A stretch of 64,000 nucleotides of DNA, from NCBI GenBank assembly GCA_947502405.1, contig CANMZT010000008.1, positions 62,001 to 126,000 on the forward strand. The letters are read 5' to 3'. Origin of the DNA: an uncultured Algibacter sp. (GTDB lineage: Bacteria; Bacteroidota; Bacteroidia; Flavobacteriales; Flavobacteriaceae). The position numbers were made by a program, and so were the translations under genes. Of this stretch, positions 17,710-27,451 are shown piece after piece (positions within the stretch are counted from its first letter, which is position 1; every line of letters begins with the position of its first letter). Below the pieces are notes generated by a model. That model had not been told where the DNA came from. It did not search any database and saw only the letters and a list, made by a program, of their open reading frames with translations.

Positions 17710-19620
17710 TTAAATTTTTTCATAGGTGTTATAATACCATTTTTGAAAGCAATAGAATGTCCAAACCTTAAAAGTATTATCCTCTTTACCAGATATGTGA
17801 TTCTTTACCAGATTTATCATATTATCCACATGAAAAATATCTTGATCAATGAGTTCTTTTTCTGAGATATAGCTTTCTAGTTCCGGCTTTAAACCTGCTT
17901 TTAGCCAATCTCCAACAGGAGCGCCAAAACCACTTTTACTTTTATCTAAAAAATCTTTTGGAAACTGATCTCTAAAGGCTTCTTTTAAAATAAATTTTTT
18001 GTCCCAACCTTTCATTAAATAGTTTTCCGGTAGTTGATTAGTGTAATTCCAAATTTTCTTATTTAAAAAAGGAGCTCTACATTCTAGAGAATTTAGCATA
18101 CTTGTTCTGTCAACTTTTACAAGCATATCTCCTTCTAAACTTGTAACTTTATCAATAAACCTAAAATCGGATAGGGTCTTTGGATGTTCAATTCCCGTAT
18201 CTTGTTTGTATATTGAAAATAAATCTTGATTTATATATTTTGGTAAAAGAAAATCATTTAAAGCATCTTTTTGATAACCCAGCGATAATATATCCCAATA
18301 ATAATCACTACCACTATAATCAATAGAGTTTAGAAGTCTTTTAATTTGAAAACGCCTTCCTCTATTATCATTTGAAGTTTTTAAAAGGGGAGTTGTAGTT
18401 CTTTTTATAAAATTATGTACTCCCTTAGGTACTAAATTAGTATAGTTAGTATTTAATTTTCCAATATAATATTTATTGTAACCGCCAAAAACTTCATCAC
18501 CACCATCACCTGTTAAAGCCACTTTTACATGCTCTTTTGTTCTATTAGAAACTAAATAGGTTGGGAGCGAGGAAGAATCCGAAAATGGTTCATCAAAGTT
18601 TAAAAGTATTTTATTTACATCATCAGTCAAATCTTTTTCATTAATTATAAATTCATGATGGTTACTATTAATAAGTTTAGCAACAACTCTTGATTTGTCT
18701 GTTTCATCATATGATTTTTTTTCAAAACCTATTGAAAATGTATCTATTGGATTTTGGGAATGCTGTGAAAGGCATAGTGATACAACTGATGAGTCAACAC
18801 CACCAGACAAGAAGGTTCCTATAGGTACATCTGAAACCGATCTGCTAATTACGCTTTCATAGACTAATTCTTTGGTAGTTTTTTTTGCTTCTTCTAGAGA
18901 GACATCCTCTTTTTTATCACTACTCTTTACTTCTTGCTCTATAGTCTTTATAGTAAAAGCATTAGTATTTAAATCAAACTCTATAAAATGATTTTGTTTT
19001 AATTTATGTATGTTTTCATAAATTGTATACGGTGCAGGGATGTAAGTTAGTCTAAAATAAAGATTAAGTCCAATACTATTAATTGCAGGTTTCGTTTTTA
19101 TAAAATTAACAACAGATTTTAATTCTGAAGCCCAAACAAAATGCTCTTCATTTTTGTAATAGTATAATGGTTTCTCACCAAAAAAATCACGTGCTATATA
19201 GAGCTTGTTTATGCGTTTATCATAGATGCTAAAACCAAACATACCATCTAATTCTTTAAACGAATCTACACCATACTTTTCATATAACTTTAGTATAACT
19301 TCGGTATCACTTGTTGTAGTAAAGGTTACTCCTTCATTTATTAATTTAGTTTTTAATTCTCGGTAGTTATAAATCTCACCATTAAAAACAATAACCACTT
19401 GTTTATCATCAGAAAAAATAGGTTGCTTTCCAGAACTTAAATCTATAATTGAAAGCCTTCTCATTCCCATAGCAATTGAATATGGTTTGTTAGATTCAAC
19501 AAACACACCATCTTCATCTGGTCCGCGATGAATTATTAAGTCATTCATTGCATTTATATTAGCAGCTAAAGTTTCTTCACTTTCTTGCTTAAATTTTATA
19601 TATCCATTAATTCCGCACAT
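17710..19620 (-). CDS. asnB: asparagine synthase (glutamine-hydrolysing)
   Basis: The 636-residue protein starts MCGINGY, so Cys2 is the class II glutaminase nucleophile after Met removal. The C-terminal synthetase domain has the PP-loop motif LSGGVDSS and the ALTGDGGDEVFGGY signature. It makes Asn from Asp, ATP and Gln, but copies inside polysaccharide loci often amidate a uronic acid or an amino-acid substituent. The locus has several uronic-acid genes, which supports that reading as inference. Its start overlaps the end of the upstream GT4 gene by 14 nt. Confidence 0.9.
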   Translation of the reverse strand: MCGINGYIKFKQESEETLAANINAMNDLIIHRGPDEDGVFVESNKPYSIAMGMRRLSIIDLSSGKQPIFSDDKQVVIVFNGEIYNYRELKTKLINEGVTFTTTSDTEVILKLYEKYGVDSFKELDGMFGFSIYDKRINKLYIARDFFGEKPLYYYKNEEHFVWASELKSVVNFIKTKPAINSIGLNLYFRLTYIPAPYTIYENIHKLKQNHFIEFDLNTNAFTIKTIEQEVKSSDKKEDVSLEEAKKTTKELVYESVISRSVSDVPIGTFLSGGVDSSVVSLCLSQHSQNPIDTFSIGFEKKSYDETDKSRVVAKLINSNHHEFIINEKDLTDDVNKILLNFDEPFSDSSSLPTYLVSNRTKEHVKVALTGDGGDEVFGGYNKYYIGKLNTNYTNLVPKGVHNFIKRTTTPLLKTSNDNRGRRFQIKRLLNSIDYSGSDYYWDILSLGYQKDALNDFLLPKYINQDLFSIYKQDTGIEHPKTLSDFRFIDKVTSLEGDMLVKVDRTSMLNSLECRAPFLNKKIWNYTNQLPENYLMKGWDKKFILKEAFRDQFPKDFLDKSKSGFGAPVGDWLKAGLKPELESYISEKELIDQDIFHVDNMINLVKNHISGKEDNTFKVWTFYCFQKWYYNTYEKI

Positions 19621-20773
19621 CTGTGTTTGTTTTTAAATAAAAATTTTGCAATTGCATTGCATTCTCATATATATCATAACCACCATTTTTTATCTTGATG
19701 GAAGTATCTTTTCTGTTATAATCGATACGATTTAAAACTTCTTCTGCCCATAGTAATTCTGGGGCATCAAGCTCCTTAAAATTTACTAACCCTGTAATGT
19801 TAACTTCTGATGTTACCGTATTAGAAGTTAAAATAGGTAGACCAGATGCTTGAGCTTCAATTAGTGTTACTGGTAAACCTTCATATAGAGAAGGGAATAG
19901 GAAAAAATCAAAAGCCTGTAGGAGTTCAGGAATATTCTTTTGTAAGCCAAGAAATAAAACACGATCTTCGATATTAAGTTGTTTAACCTTCTCTTTTATT
20001 TGTTGCATCAAGTTGCCAACGCCAATCAAAACAAGTATAACATCCTTATCCTTTTTACAAATTTCATTAAAAATTTTTATTAGAAAAAAGTGGTTTTTTT
20101 GCTCATTAAAGCGGCCTACATGCCCAATAACTTTTTTATTAGAAATATTTAATCGCTTCTTAACTTCATGAGATTTGTTTTCGTCAAAAATAAATAATGA
20201 GGAATTTATAGCATTATTAATAACCTTTACTTTTTTAGCATTCTCTTTTCCAAAGAGCCATTCTCCAGCTTTTACCCCACAAGAAAAATAATGGTTAGCA
20301 TATTTAGGGACCTTATGTCTTATTAAAGATTGAATAGAGTCTTTAACAGTAGCTAATACATCTGTGTTTTTCTTAAAAATTTTTTTTATAACATAAGGTT
20401 CAACAGCTAAATGACTATGAGCAATTCTTACTGGGACGCCTTTATTTTTTGCCACTTTTAAAATAATGCTGCTTAGTGCATTTAAATGAGAATGGACTAT
20501 TGTATATTCTGGGTGTGTATCGAAAAAGGTATTTAACTTGTTTTTATAACTTGAGTAGTTTTTAGGACTTATTGCTGGCATTCTATAAATTTTGCCTCCT
20601 AAAGATTCAATTTCATCATCAAAAAAACCCCTTTCTTGACGATGTAGCATAAAATCAAACTGAACCTTTGTTCTATCAACATGCCGGTAATAATTCATTA
20701 TCATGGTTTCTGCACCACCAAGATTCATTATTGTTAAGACTTGTAAGATTCGTATGGGCTTTTCTTCCTTCAT
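19607..20773 (-). CDS. glycosyltransferase family 4
   Basis: The 388-residue GT-B protein begins RILQVLTIMNLGGAETMI, which contains the GGAE loop typical of capsular GT4 enzymes. It has GHVGRFNEQKN at the interdomain strand and EGLPVTLIEAQASG as the donor-binding EX7E motif. It likely adds one sugar of the repeat unit. It overlaps asnB by 14 nt, so the two are cotranscribed. Donor and linkage cannot be read from the sequence. Confidence 0.9.
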   Translation of the reverse strand: MKEEKPIRILQVLTIMNLGGAETMIMNYYRHVDRTKVQFDFMLHRQERGFFDDEIESLGGKIYRMPAISPKNYSSYKNKLNTFFDTHPEYTIVHSHLNALSSIILKVAKNKGVPVRIAHSHLAVEPYVIKKIFKKNTDVLATVKDSIQSLIRHKVPKYANHYFSCGVKAGEWLFGKENAKKVKVINNAINSSLFIFDENKSHEVKKRLNISNKKVIGHVGRFNEQKNHFFLIKIFNEICKKDKDVILVLIGVGNLMQQIKEKVKQLNIEDRVLFLGLQKNIPELLQAFDFFLFPSLYEGLPVTLIEAQASGLPILTSNTVTSEVNITGLVNFKELDAPELLWAEEVLNRIDYNRKDTSIKIKNGGYDIYENAMQLQNFYLKTNTDVRN

Positions 20774-20827
20774 TTTTTTTGCTATAGAATGACTTGTATT
20801 GTTTAAAAAGTTTTATCTAGATTTAGT

Positions 20828-21010
20828 TTAATTTAAAAAATGAAATTTTAGTTTTCCATTTACACAGAATGTCATAATTTTTTGCATACAATCAATTAAA
20901 GAGCTATTCTTAAATTTTTCTTGATAAAAATTTTTATCGCAGATTGAATTAATTCGTTCTGCTCCTCTAGAAGTAGTGGTACATAAAACAAATAATATTT
21001 TCTTTTTCAT
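20828..21010 (-). pseudogene. possible remnant of a GT4-type glycosyltransferase
   Basis: This 60-codon frame begins MKKKILFVLCTTTSRGAERI, which looks like the first strand and GGAER loop of the GT4 enzymes in this locus, but the expected 300-residue body is missing. The last 30 residues (ending with a KIMTFCVNGKLKFHFLN-like tail) could come from the C-terminus of such an enzyme. This suggests an internal deletion. It sits between two intact polysaccharide genes. It could also be a random ORF; the call rests on the start-region similarity only. Confidence 0.35.
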
Positions 21011-21035
21011 ATAGTAAACAAAATATTTTATTTAA

Positions 21036-21611
21036 TTAAATGTGTTTAATTATTCGTTTAATATCAATTTTTTTAATTTTCTCTGCTGGATTTCCTGCCA
21101 ATAAAATACCGTCTTCTTCAAAAGATTTATTTACTACAGCATTTGCACTAATGGCAATATTGTTTCCAATTTTAATATTTCCATAAATTTTTGCTCCAGG
21201 GCCAATGTAAACATTATCACCTATTTGTGGTGCTTCTGGCTTTCCTCCTGATGCTCCAATATTTGTACAGGCATGTATTCTACAATTAACACCTATTTTA
21301 GCATTACTATTTATTACAATAGTACCATAATGAACAATAGCAAGACCAGCACCAAAAACATTTTCAGGAATACTAAATCCTAATTTTAAGGATTGTTTTC
21401 TAAGTCTTAATTTATGATACGAAAATGCTATTTTTCCAAATATACTATTGTATCTACAGTTTTTATAATACTCAACCTTACGCAATCGTTTCTGAAATTG
21501 CCAAATATAATTTGGAGCAAAAATCTGCCTTAATATATTTTCATCTTCAATACCCAAAGCTTTTTTATCTAATAATAAATAATCTTTATATTCAGTTTTA
21601 TTTGTAATCAT
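21036..21611 (-). CDS. serine-acetyltransferase-like hexapeptide-repeat acetyltransferase
   Basis: The 191-residue protein has a helical N-terminal part and a left-handed beta-helix C-terminal part with repeats such as IVINSNAKIGVNCRI and IGDNVYIGPGAKIYG. The catalytic-type histidine lies in IVHYGT and another in RIHACTNIG. It resembles CysE but lacks its full N-terminal domain; in EPS loci such proteins O- or N-acetylate a sugar or a serine substituent. The start overlaps the Wzy gene stop by 4 nt (ATGA type), indicating translational coupling. Confidence 0.85.
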   Translation of the reverse strand: MITNKTEYKDYLLLDKKALGIEDENILRQIFAPNYIWQFQKRLRKVEYYKNCRYNSIFGKIAFSYHKLRLRKQSLKLGFSIPENVFGAGLAIVHYGTIVINSNAKIGVNCRIHACTNIGASGGKPEAPQIGDNVYIGPGAKIYGNIKIGNNIAISANAVVNKSFEEDGILLAGNPAEKIKKIDIKRIIKHI

Positions 21612-22810
21612 AATGCACTTAGTTTTGATGCTTTATTATTATCAATGTAATACGCTAAATATATAAAAATCACTAACAAATAAGGTTGATTAATTACTGT
21701 TTGCAAACTAAGCATAAATAAACAAAAACCTAAGAAAATGGATAGAGCATAAAATTTATTTTCGTGAGACATAAGTAGGATGTTTTTAAAGTACTTAAAC
21801 AATAATACCATAAAAAGAATTAAGGGAAAAATACCAGCGTCTGATATAATTGATAAATATGTGTTATGTCCGTGGTGTAGTGACCCAAAATCAAGACCAT
21901 TACCTAAAAAAGGGCTTTTATATACATATTCCAGTAATTGTTTAACAAACTCGTCTCTTCCTGAGCTATCTACAACATCAAAATCTAATTTTAATACATT
22001 TACAAAATTATCAATTTTACTTTGTTGGCGTGGATTTAAATCAAAACCTTCCAATAGCGAACTCAAGTTTATTAATAATATATAGAAACCAACAAGTAGA
22101 AAAGGAAGCAATAATAAACGTGTTTTTGTTAAATATCTAAAGTTGAGTAGGGCAAATGAAACCATAAAAACACCAAAACCTGTGGTTGAGTACGTTAAAA
22201 AAATAGCGTATGCAGACATCAATAATAGTGATAGCTTTAATATGGTTTGAAACTTATTTTTTGGGCTAAAACATTTATAAATAAAAATAAAACCAAGAAT
22301 AGCTGCAAAAGAGGCATTATTTGCATCACCGTAAATGCCTTGTGCCCTATCTAACCCGTAATCAATTTTTAAACCCATTAGGTAAAAATCTAAGTCAAAA
22401 TTAATAATAACAAAATATATTAAAAATATACTGGCTATAGAAAAAGCAACCATAATAACAATTTCAAATTTCCTAATGTTTTCCTGAAATCTGAAATAGC
22501 TTAAATAGCCAATACAATATATAACTGGTACTAATGATGACAAAAGAGAATATGGATGATTATTTAGTACACTTGAAAAAGAAACCATGATGTAAAAAAG
22601 TAAAAAATAGGGGAGCCATAAATTACCAGTAACAGTAAATTCCCCTTTCTTTTTAATCAATAAAATAAACCCTAAGGCAATAAATAAAAGGTTAATATAC
22701 GCTAAGAGTTGACCAAGCATCATTGAAATGAAATATGATACCCACCCTTGTATGTTTAGTGCACTTACAATCAAAGGAAATAGGAAGCAGAAATCGATTA
22801 CTTTTTTCAA
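21608..22810 (-). CDS. O-antigen/EPS polymerase (Wzy-like)
   Basis: The 400-residue protein has about ten to twelve hydrophobic segments and a large loop containing DSSGRDEFVKQLLEYVY and GNGLDFGSLHHGHNTYL. This loop matches the Wzy_C/O-antigen ligase pattern in which the H-x-H-N stretch is conserved. It polymerises lipid-linked repeat units on the outer face of the inner membrane. A ligase (WaaL-type) role cannot be excluded from sequence alone. Its place among the repeat-unit glycosyltransferases and near Wzx favours Wzy. Confidence 0.82.
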   Translation of the reverse strand: MKKVIDFCFLFPLIVSALNIQGWVSYFISMMLGQLLAYINLLFIALGFILLIKKKGEFTVTGNLWLPYFLLFYIMVSFSSVLNNHPYSLLSSLVPVIYCIGYLSYFRFQENIRKFEIVIMVAFSIASIFLIYFVIINFDLDFYLMGLKIDYGLDRAQGIYGDANNASFAAILGFIFIYKCFSPKNKFQTILKLSLLLMSAYAIFLTYSTTGFGVFMVSFALLNFRYLTKTRLLLLPFLLVGFYILLINLSSLLEGFDLNPRQQSKIDNFVNVLKLDFDVVDSSGRDEFVKQLLEYVYKSPFLGNGLDFGSLHHGHNTYLSIISDAGIFPLILFMVLLFKYFKNILLMSHENKFYALSIFLGFCLFMLSLQTVINQPYLLVIFIYLAYYIDNNKASKLSAL

Positions 22811-22818
22811 TGTATTTA

Positions 22819-23886
22819 TTAATTTTTAATTAAATCTTCCCATTTATCACAAATCAAGTCTTCATCAAACTTTGATATTATTGAAGTTGATTCTTTGGAT
22901 AGTTTTTCTCTAAGATTAGGGTTTTCTATCAGTTGATTTAAAACTTCAGTCATCTCTTTATTATTCTGATTATCTACTAAAACACCATCAACATTATGCG
23001 TTATAATATCTGAAGGGCCACTGACACAATCAAAAGCAACACAGCACATACCTTGAGACATGGCTTCAATTAACGCCATGGGTAATCCTTCATTTCTTGA
23101 AGATAAAACAAATATTTCGCTATTATACATAATGTCCTTTACATCATTTCTTAAACCTGTAAAAACAACTTGACTTTCAATATTTAAATCTTTGGAAAGA
23201 TTTTTCAAAAACTCATAGCCATCATTTTTTTTATCCCCAACGAACATTAATTTCCACTCTTTGTGTTTATCTAAAATTGGTTTTACTATTGGCAATAGAT
23301 TATCAAAACCCTTAATGTAATATCTGTTTAAGCCACCAACGGCTAGAATAATTTTATCTTTTTCTTTTTTTTGAGACTTTATTTTTTCAAAAGAGCAGGG
23401 GTTAGGTAAAATAATTGCATTTACACCATGTTTTTTATAAAATGCTAAATCAAATTTTGTTAAAATGGTTACATAATCTGCTAACTTGTAAATATGCTTT
23501 CTTGTAAAATTCACTATATGCTTACCCGTGCTTGTTCTTATATGACTTGTGTGTTCAGAGGCTATAACTTTAATATTTAGCAGTTTTGCAACTAATATAA
23601 CGCTTAAACTTGTTTGCGTTATAAACGAGATAACTGCATCAGGTCTATTATTTTTATTTTTGTAATATTTATATAACTCAAAAAAATATCTTAAAGTTTG
23701 GTTTTTGACAAAACCCTTATGTAGTTTTATTAATTCAATTTTTGGGTTTAGTAAGTATTCAGTTGGTTCATTAAAAGTGATGACACGAACTTTATGACCT
23801 CTATTCATTAAGTTATTAGCAATGGTAACTAACACTCTTTCCCCTCCACCAGTTCTTAATGAACTTATAGCAAAATCTATTTTCAT
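22819..23886 (-). CDS. glycosyltransferase family 4
   Basis: The 355-residue GT-B protein begins with DFAISSLRTGGGERVLV, containing the GGGERV loop. It continues with ILAVGGLNRYYIKGFD and the EX7E region EGLPMALIEAMSQG. The family adds sugars such as GalNAc or GlcNAc in capsular repeats. It lies 8 nt before the Wzy gene in the operon direction. Donor and acceptor are unknown. Confidence 0.9.
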   Translation of the reverse strand: MKIDFAISSLRTGGGERVLVTIANNLMNRGHKVRVITFNEPTEYLLNPKIELIKLHKGFVKNQTLRYFFELYKYYKNKNNRPDAVISFITQTSLSVILVAKLLNIKVIASEHTSHIRTSTGKHIVNFTRKHIYKLADYVTILTKFDLAFYKKHGVNAIILPNPCSFEKIKSQKKEKDKIILAVGGLNRYYIKGFDNLLPIVKPILDKHKEWKLMFVGDKKNDGYEFLKNLSKDLNIESQVVFTGLRNDVKDIMYNSEIFVLSSRNEGLPMALIEAMSQGMCCVAFDCVSGPSDIITHNVDGVLVDNQNNKEMTEVLNQLIENPNLREKLSKESTSIISKFDEDLICDKWEDLIKN

Positions 23887-23942
23887 TTATTTAAATATAA
23901 AATTGAGGTAGTGTTTTGATTATATTTCATTTAGTTATCGCA

Positions 23943-24890
23943 TTAAAATTTTTTTGGGCTTAAACGTAAAAATAGGTTAAAAAGCCACATAGGCGAATGT
24001 CTAGCAATTCTTGTTATAGTACTATTGTTTTCAGAAGAAACATAATTTAATTTAATTAAGGACTTTAATTTTTTTCTGTAAATAAAGCCTTCGTCTAATT
24101 CTTTAAATTGGAACAGTTTTATGTAGTGATTAATAGAAAAAAATAATATATAATTTTTCGAAGCTTTTATTATTTGTTCATTTTTAGAGTTAGTATTGAT
24201 ATTTTGTTCAAAACTAAATATAACATCGATGGATTTTACATTTTTAGCGTTAAACGTACCATGCATAGTACTAGAATCATTCTCAATAAAATAATTATAA
24301 AAGGGTTTATTTATATAACCTATCTTATTAAATTTTCTAAATAAATATGATGTAAATAGCATATCTTCATAAATATAATTTTCTTCAAATTTTAAATTTT
24401 TAATAATTTCACTTTTATAAATTCTTCTGCAAACAGAGAAATATTGGTTTTCTAAAATTCTTAGTGTACTTTCTTCTTTATTCTCTATGACAAATCTTTT
24501 TTTATCAGTTTTCACAGGATCCATTGTGGATTGTATATCACACTCAATTATGTCAAGATTATAAGTTTTAGTGTAATTAAGCATTTCTTCATACATGTTT
24601 AGCTCAATCCAATCATCACTATCCACAAAAGTTATAAAATCTCCATTTGCATGTTTTAGTCCAACATTTCTAGCAGCACTTTGCCCTTTGTTTTTTTGAT
24701 GAAATACTATAACTCTGTTATCGTTTTTTGCATAAGTATCACATATTTCTCCACTATTATCTATGGAACCATCATTAACCAAAATAAGTTCAATGTTTTT
24801 ATATGTTTGTTGTAAAATGCTATCAACACACCTTTTCAAGTAATTTTCAACATTATAAACAGGAATAATTATGCTTATTTTTAAATCCAT
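23943..24890 (-). CDS. glycosyltransferase family 2 (GT-A), copy A
   Basis: The 315-residue protein has the classic GT2 start ISIIIPVYNVENYLKRCVDS, ILVNDGSIDNSG, and the DxD-type metal site FVDSDDW. It transfers a sugar from a nucleotide donor with an inverting GT-A mechanism. It has the same architecture and close motif spacing as the next gene (24896), and the pair is separated by only 5 nt, suggesting a local duplication. No membrane segment is obvious except mild hydrophobicity near the C-terminus. Confidence 0.92.
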   Translation of the reverse strand: MDLKISIIIPVYNVENYLKRCVDSILQQTYKNIELILVNDGSIDNSGEICDTYAKNDNRVIVFHQKNKGQSAARNVGLKHANGDFITFVDSDDWIELNMYEEMLNYTKTYNLDIIECDIQSTMDPVKTDKKRFVIENKEESTLRILENQYFSVCRRIYKSEIIKNLKFEENYIYEDMLFTSYLFRKFNKIGYINKPFYNYFIENDSSTMHGTFNAKNVKSIDVIFSFEQNINTNSKNEQIIKASKNYILFFSINHYIKLFQFKELDEGFIYRKKLKSLIKLNYVSSENNSTITRIARHSPMWLFNLFLRLSPKKF

Positions 24891-24895
24891 TTCTT

Positions 24896-25858
24896 TTAGG
24901 AAAGTTTTTTCTCTATTCTTTTAGAGTTCATTTTATGAAAAACATTATAAAATGATATAGGTAAATAAATAATTAAGAAATTATATAAATTAAAATCAAT
25001 CAATTGTGATTTTGAAGATATATATTTTCTTATTTTTTTTCTATGAACTTTATTATTATCAAGATTTGAATATTCAAACAAACTGTTGTAGTTATGAACA
25101 AGAAATTTAGTTATTGTATTGGCAATAGTTTTTTTAGTGGACTTTTTTTGAGCCAATTTAATAAAATTATCATGCGCTTCCATAACTACATCTATTGCAT
25201 CTACATTTTTTTTACTGTATCTACTTCTTGTGATACTTTCATTATCTATAGTATAAATAAGTAACGGAATATCAATATACCCAATATGATTAATTCTTTT
25301 ATAAACTTGCGAAGTCATCAAAGTGTCTTCATGAATTTTACCAGGTATAAAATTTAAATTTTCTAATAAATCAGAACGATATAGTTTAGTCCAAGTACTA
25401 TAAAAACCAGGTTTATTAATTCGGTTTAATGCTTTCTCAATATCTTGAACCTCTACTTTATTCTGATGAAATTCAATATTACTATCATAACCTCCTTTTA
25501 CAAAATCACACTCAACAATTTTTAAATCATATTTTATGATTGTAGATAGCATAATTTCTAACATATTTTCATGCATTGTATCATCACTATCAATAAAAGC
25601 AATATAATCGCCGGTAGCAGCATTCATTCCAGTGTTACGTGCGCCACTTAAGCCTTTATTTTCTTGATTTATAAGAATTATTCTTGAGTCTTTTTTACTG
25701 TAATCATAGCATATTTCGGGGCTATTATCAGTAGCTCCATCATTAACAATAATAATTTCCAAATTTTTATAGGTTTGGTTTATAACACTTTCTAGACAGT
25801 TAGCAACATACTGTTCTACATTATAAACCGGAATTATTATACTTATTTTGAGTTTCAT
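24896..25858 (-). CDS. glycosyltransferase family 2 (GT-A), copy B
   Basis: The 320-residue protein begins ISIIIPVYNVEQYVANCLES and has IIVNDGATDNSP and the metal site FIDSDDT. Sequence pattern and length parallel the downstream copy at 23943; shared features include NEST/NDSST-like segments near residue 210. Its start overlaps the Wzx stop by 4 nt. It likely adds a different sugar of the same repeat unit. Confidence 0.92.
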   Translation of the reverse strand: MKLKISIIIPVYNVEQYVANCLESVINQTYKNLEIIIVNDGATDNSPEICYDYSKKDSRIILINQENKGLSGARNTGMNAATGDYIAFIDSDDTMHENMLEIMLSTIIKYDLKIVECDFVKGGYDSNIEFHQNKVEVQDIEKALNRINKPGFYSTWTKLYRSDLLENLNFIPGKIHEDTLMTSQVYKRINHIGYIDIPLLIYTIDNESITRSRYSKKNVDAIDVVMEAHDNFIKLAQKKSTKKTIANTITKFLVHNYNSLFEYSNLDNNKVHRKKIRKYISSKSQLIDFNLYNFLIIYLPISFYNVFHKMNSKRIEKKLS

Positions 25859-27393
25859 AAAAAGGGGATATATTTTTTAAATCTATATGCAAAATTTCTA
25901 AACCCTTCACTAAATAAAAATAGAATAGGTAAAAATATAAATACGATTATCAGATTTAATTTTAAAGTCAATAAAACTAAATCTAAATAATTAAGAGTAG
26001 TTTTTGAAATAAAATTATCAAGGATATAAGTAATAACAAAATAAGATGCAATAAATGCTATTACGTTTTTAATAAATAAGAACCAAAAATTTTTAAGTAC
26101 ACTTATACGAAATCCTTTGTTAAATAAGTAAAATGTTTTCCAGAACATAATAATTATTAGCATACTTATAGTGGTTCCAAGCATGATACCAGAAATACCC
26201 CATAACTTTCCAAAAATTAAAGAAATGCTAAGATTAATAACCATTTCAGCTATTGGAGCCCAAGTATCTGCAAATAAGCCATAAGCGTTAATAAAATTGT
26301 CTATTGGAGACCTAACTATAACAATAAATGAATTTAATAAAATTAAAAACAATACGGTTTTGCTCAAAATATATTCACTCCCGAGCCATATCTCTATAAA
26401 CGGTGGGACTAAAATATAAAGGTTTAAAAAAACAAATCCTGCTATAAAAAAACGAATACCAAATAATTCCCAAAAAACTTTTAAAATGTTTTTTTTATCA
26501 TTTTCAGCAACCAAATTTCCAACACTGGCATTAGTGTTACCAAAAGTTTGAGAAATTAAGTTGTTAACATTTACAATAATCATATTATAGTTGTCAAACA
26601 GAGCAACACTTTTAATATTTACTAATGAAAATATTAATAATTGGTCTGTTCCAAAAGTTACAAATGTTGCAATTTTATGAACAAAAATTTGCTTTATCTT
26701 TTTTATTATTACTGCATATTTTTCACTATTTTCTGATGAATTATATTTTTTATTAAATTTTAGCCAAGGGTATATTTGTTTAATTTTATATCTAATAATA
26801 ATGCTATAAATAATTGAAAAAATTAATTCTAGCGTTATCCAAATTACTATATCCCCATAATAATAAGCTAAATAGGCCTGAATTAGCTGCTTTATTAATT
26901 TGGTACTTTGTAAATATGAATTTATTAAATAACCTCTTTGATCTGCGTTAAGTAATGTTTGATGGTAATTAAAGTAGTAACCTAATAGAGAGGCAATTAA
27001 AAAAGAATAAAAGCAGTAATAGATTAATGGCAACGAAAAGGATGACTCATCAAATATGCTTTTAAAAAAGAATGAAAGTATTACGCCAACAATTAATAGT
27101 AGGAGACCTATTTTTTTATAAAGGTGTCCCATTAATGAGATGATGCTATTAATTTCTTTGTTATCGCTATCGTATAAAGGTTTATATAGCGCAAAACCAA
27201 TAGCTGTACCAATACCTAATTCTGCTAGATTCAAAAAGTTTAGAATACTGCCAACAGTACCAACTAAACCCATAAACTCAACACCGAGTTTATCTAAAAA
27301 AATCTTTCGAGTAAAAAATGCTACAAATACTGAAAGCACGTAAAATAGAACATTTACTTTAGCATTCAATAATGTTTTTTTGACTCTGGACAT
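25855..27393 (-). CDS. polysaccharide flippase (Wzx-like)
   Basis: The 512-residue protein has about 12-14 hydrophobic segments and no large soluble domain. The N-terminal segment with FVAFFTRKIFLDKLG followed by FLNLAELGIGTAIGFAL is typical of Wzx/PST flippases of the MOP superfamily. It moves the undecaprenyl-linked repeat unit to the periplasmic face. It overlaps the following GT2 gene by 4 nt and sits in the same operon as Wzy. Confidence 0.9.
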   Translation of the reverse strand: MSRVKKTLLNAKVNVLFYVLSVFVAFFTRKIFLDKLGVEFMGLVGTVGSILNFLNLAELGIGTAIGFALYKPLYDSDNKEINSIISLMGHLYKKIGLLLLIVGVILSFFFKSIFDESSFSLPLIYYCFYSFLIASLLGYYFNYHQTLLNADQRGYLINSYLQSTKLIKQLIQAYLAYYYGDIVIWITLELIFSIIYSIIIRYKIKQIYPWLKFNKKYNSSENSEKYAVIIKKIKQIFVHKIATFVTFGTDQLLIFSLVNIKSVALFDNYNMIIVNVNNLISQTFGNTNASVGNLVAENDKKNILKVFWELFGIRFFIAGFVFLNLYILVPPFIEIWLGSEYILSKTVLFLILLNSFIVIVRSPIDNFINAYGLFADTWAPIAEMVINLSISLIFGKLWGISGIMLGTTISMLIIIMFWKTFYLFNKGFRISVLKNFWFLFIKNVIAFIASYFVITYILDNFISKTTLNYLDLVLLTLKLNLIIVFIFLPILFLFSEGFRNFAYRFKKYIPFL

Positions 27394-27451
27394 CTAAAGT
27401 TAATTAATCTATTAAAATTTTCTCCGTGGTAATTTTAAATATTATTACCTG

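Noticed and set aside
21425-21607. Plus-strand ORF antisense to the acetyltransferase
   Set aside because: Fully inside a strongly supported gene and without a start context or family.
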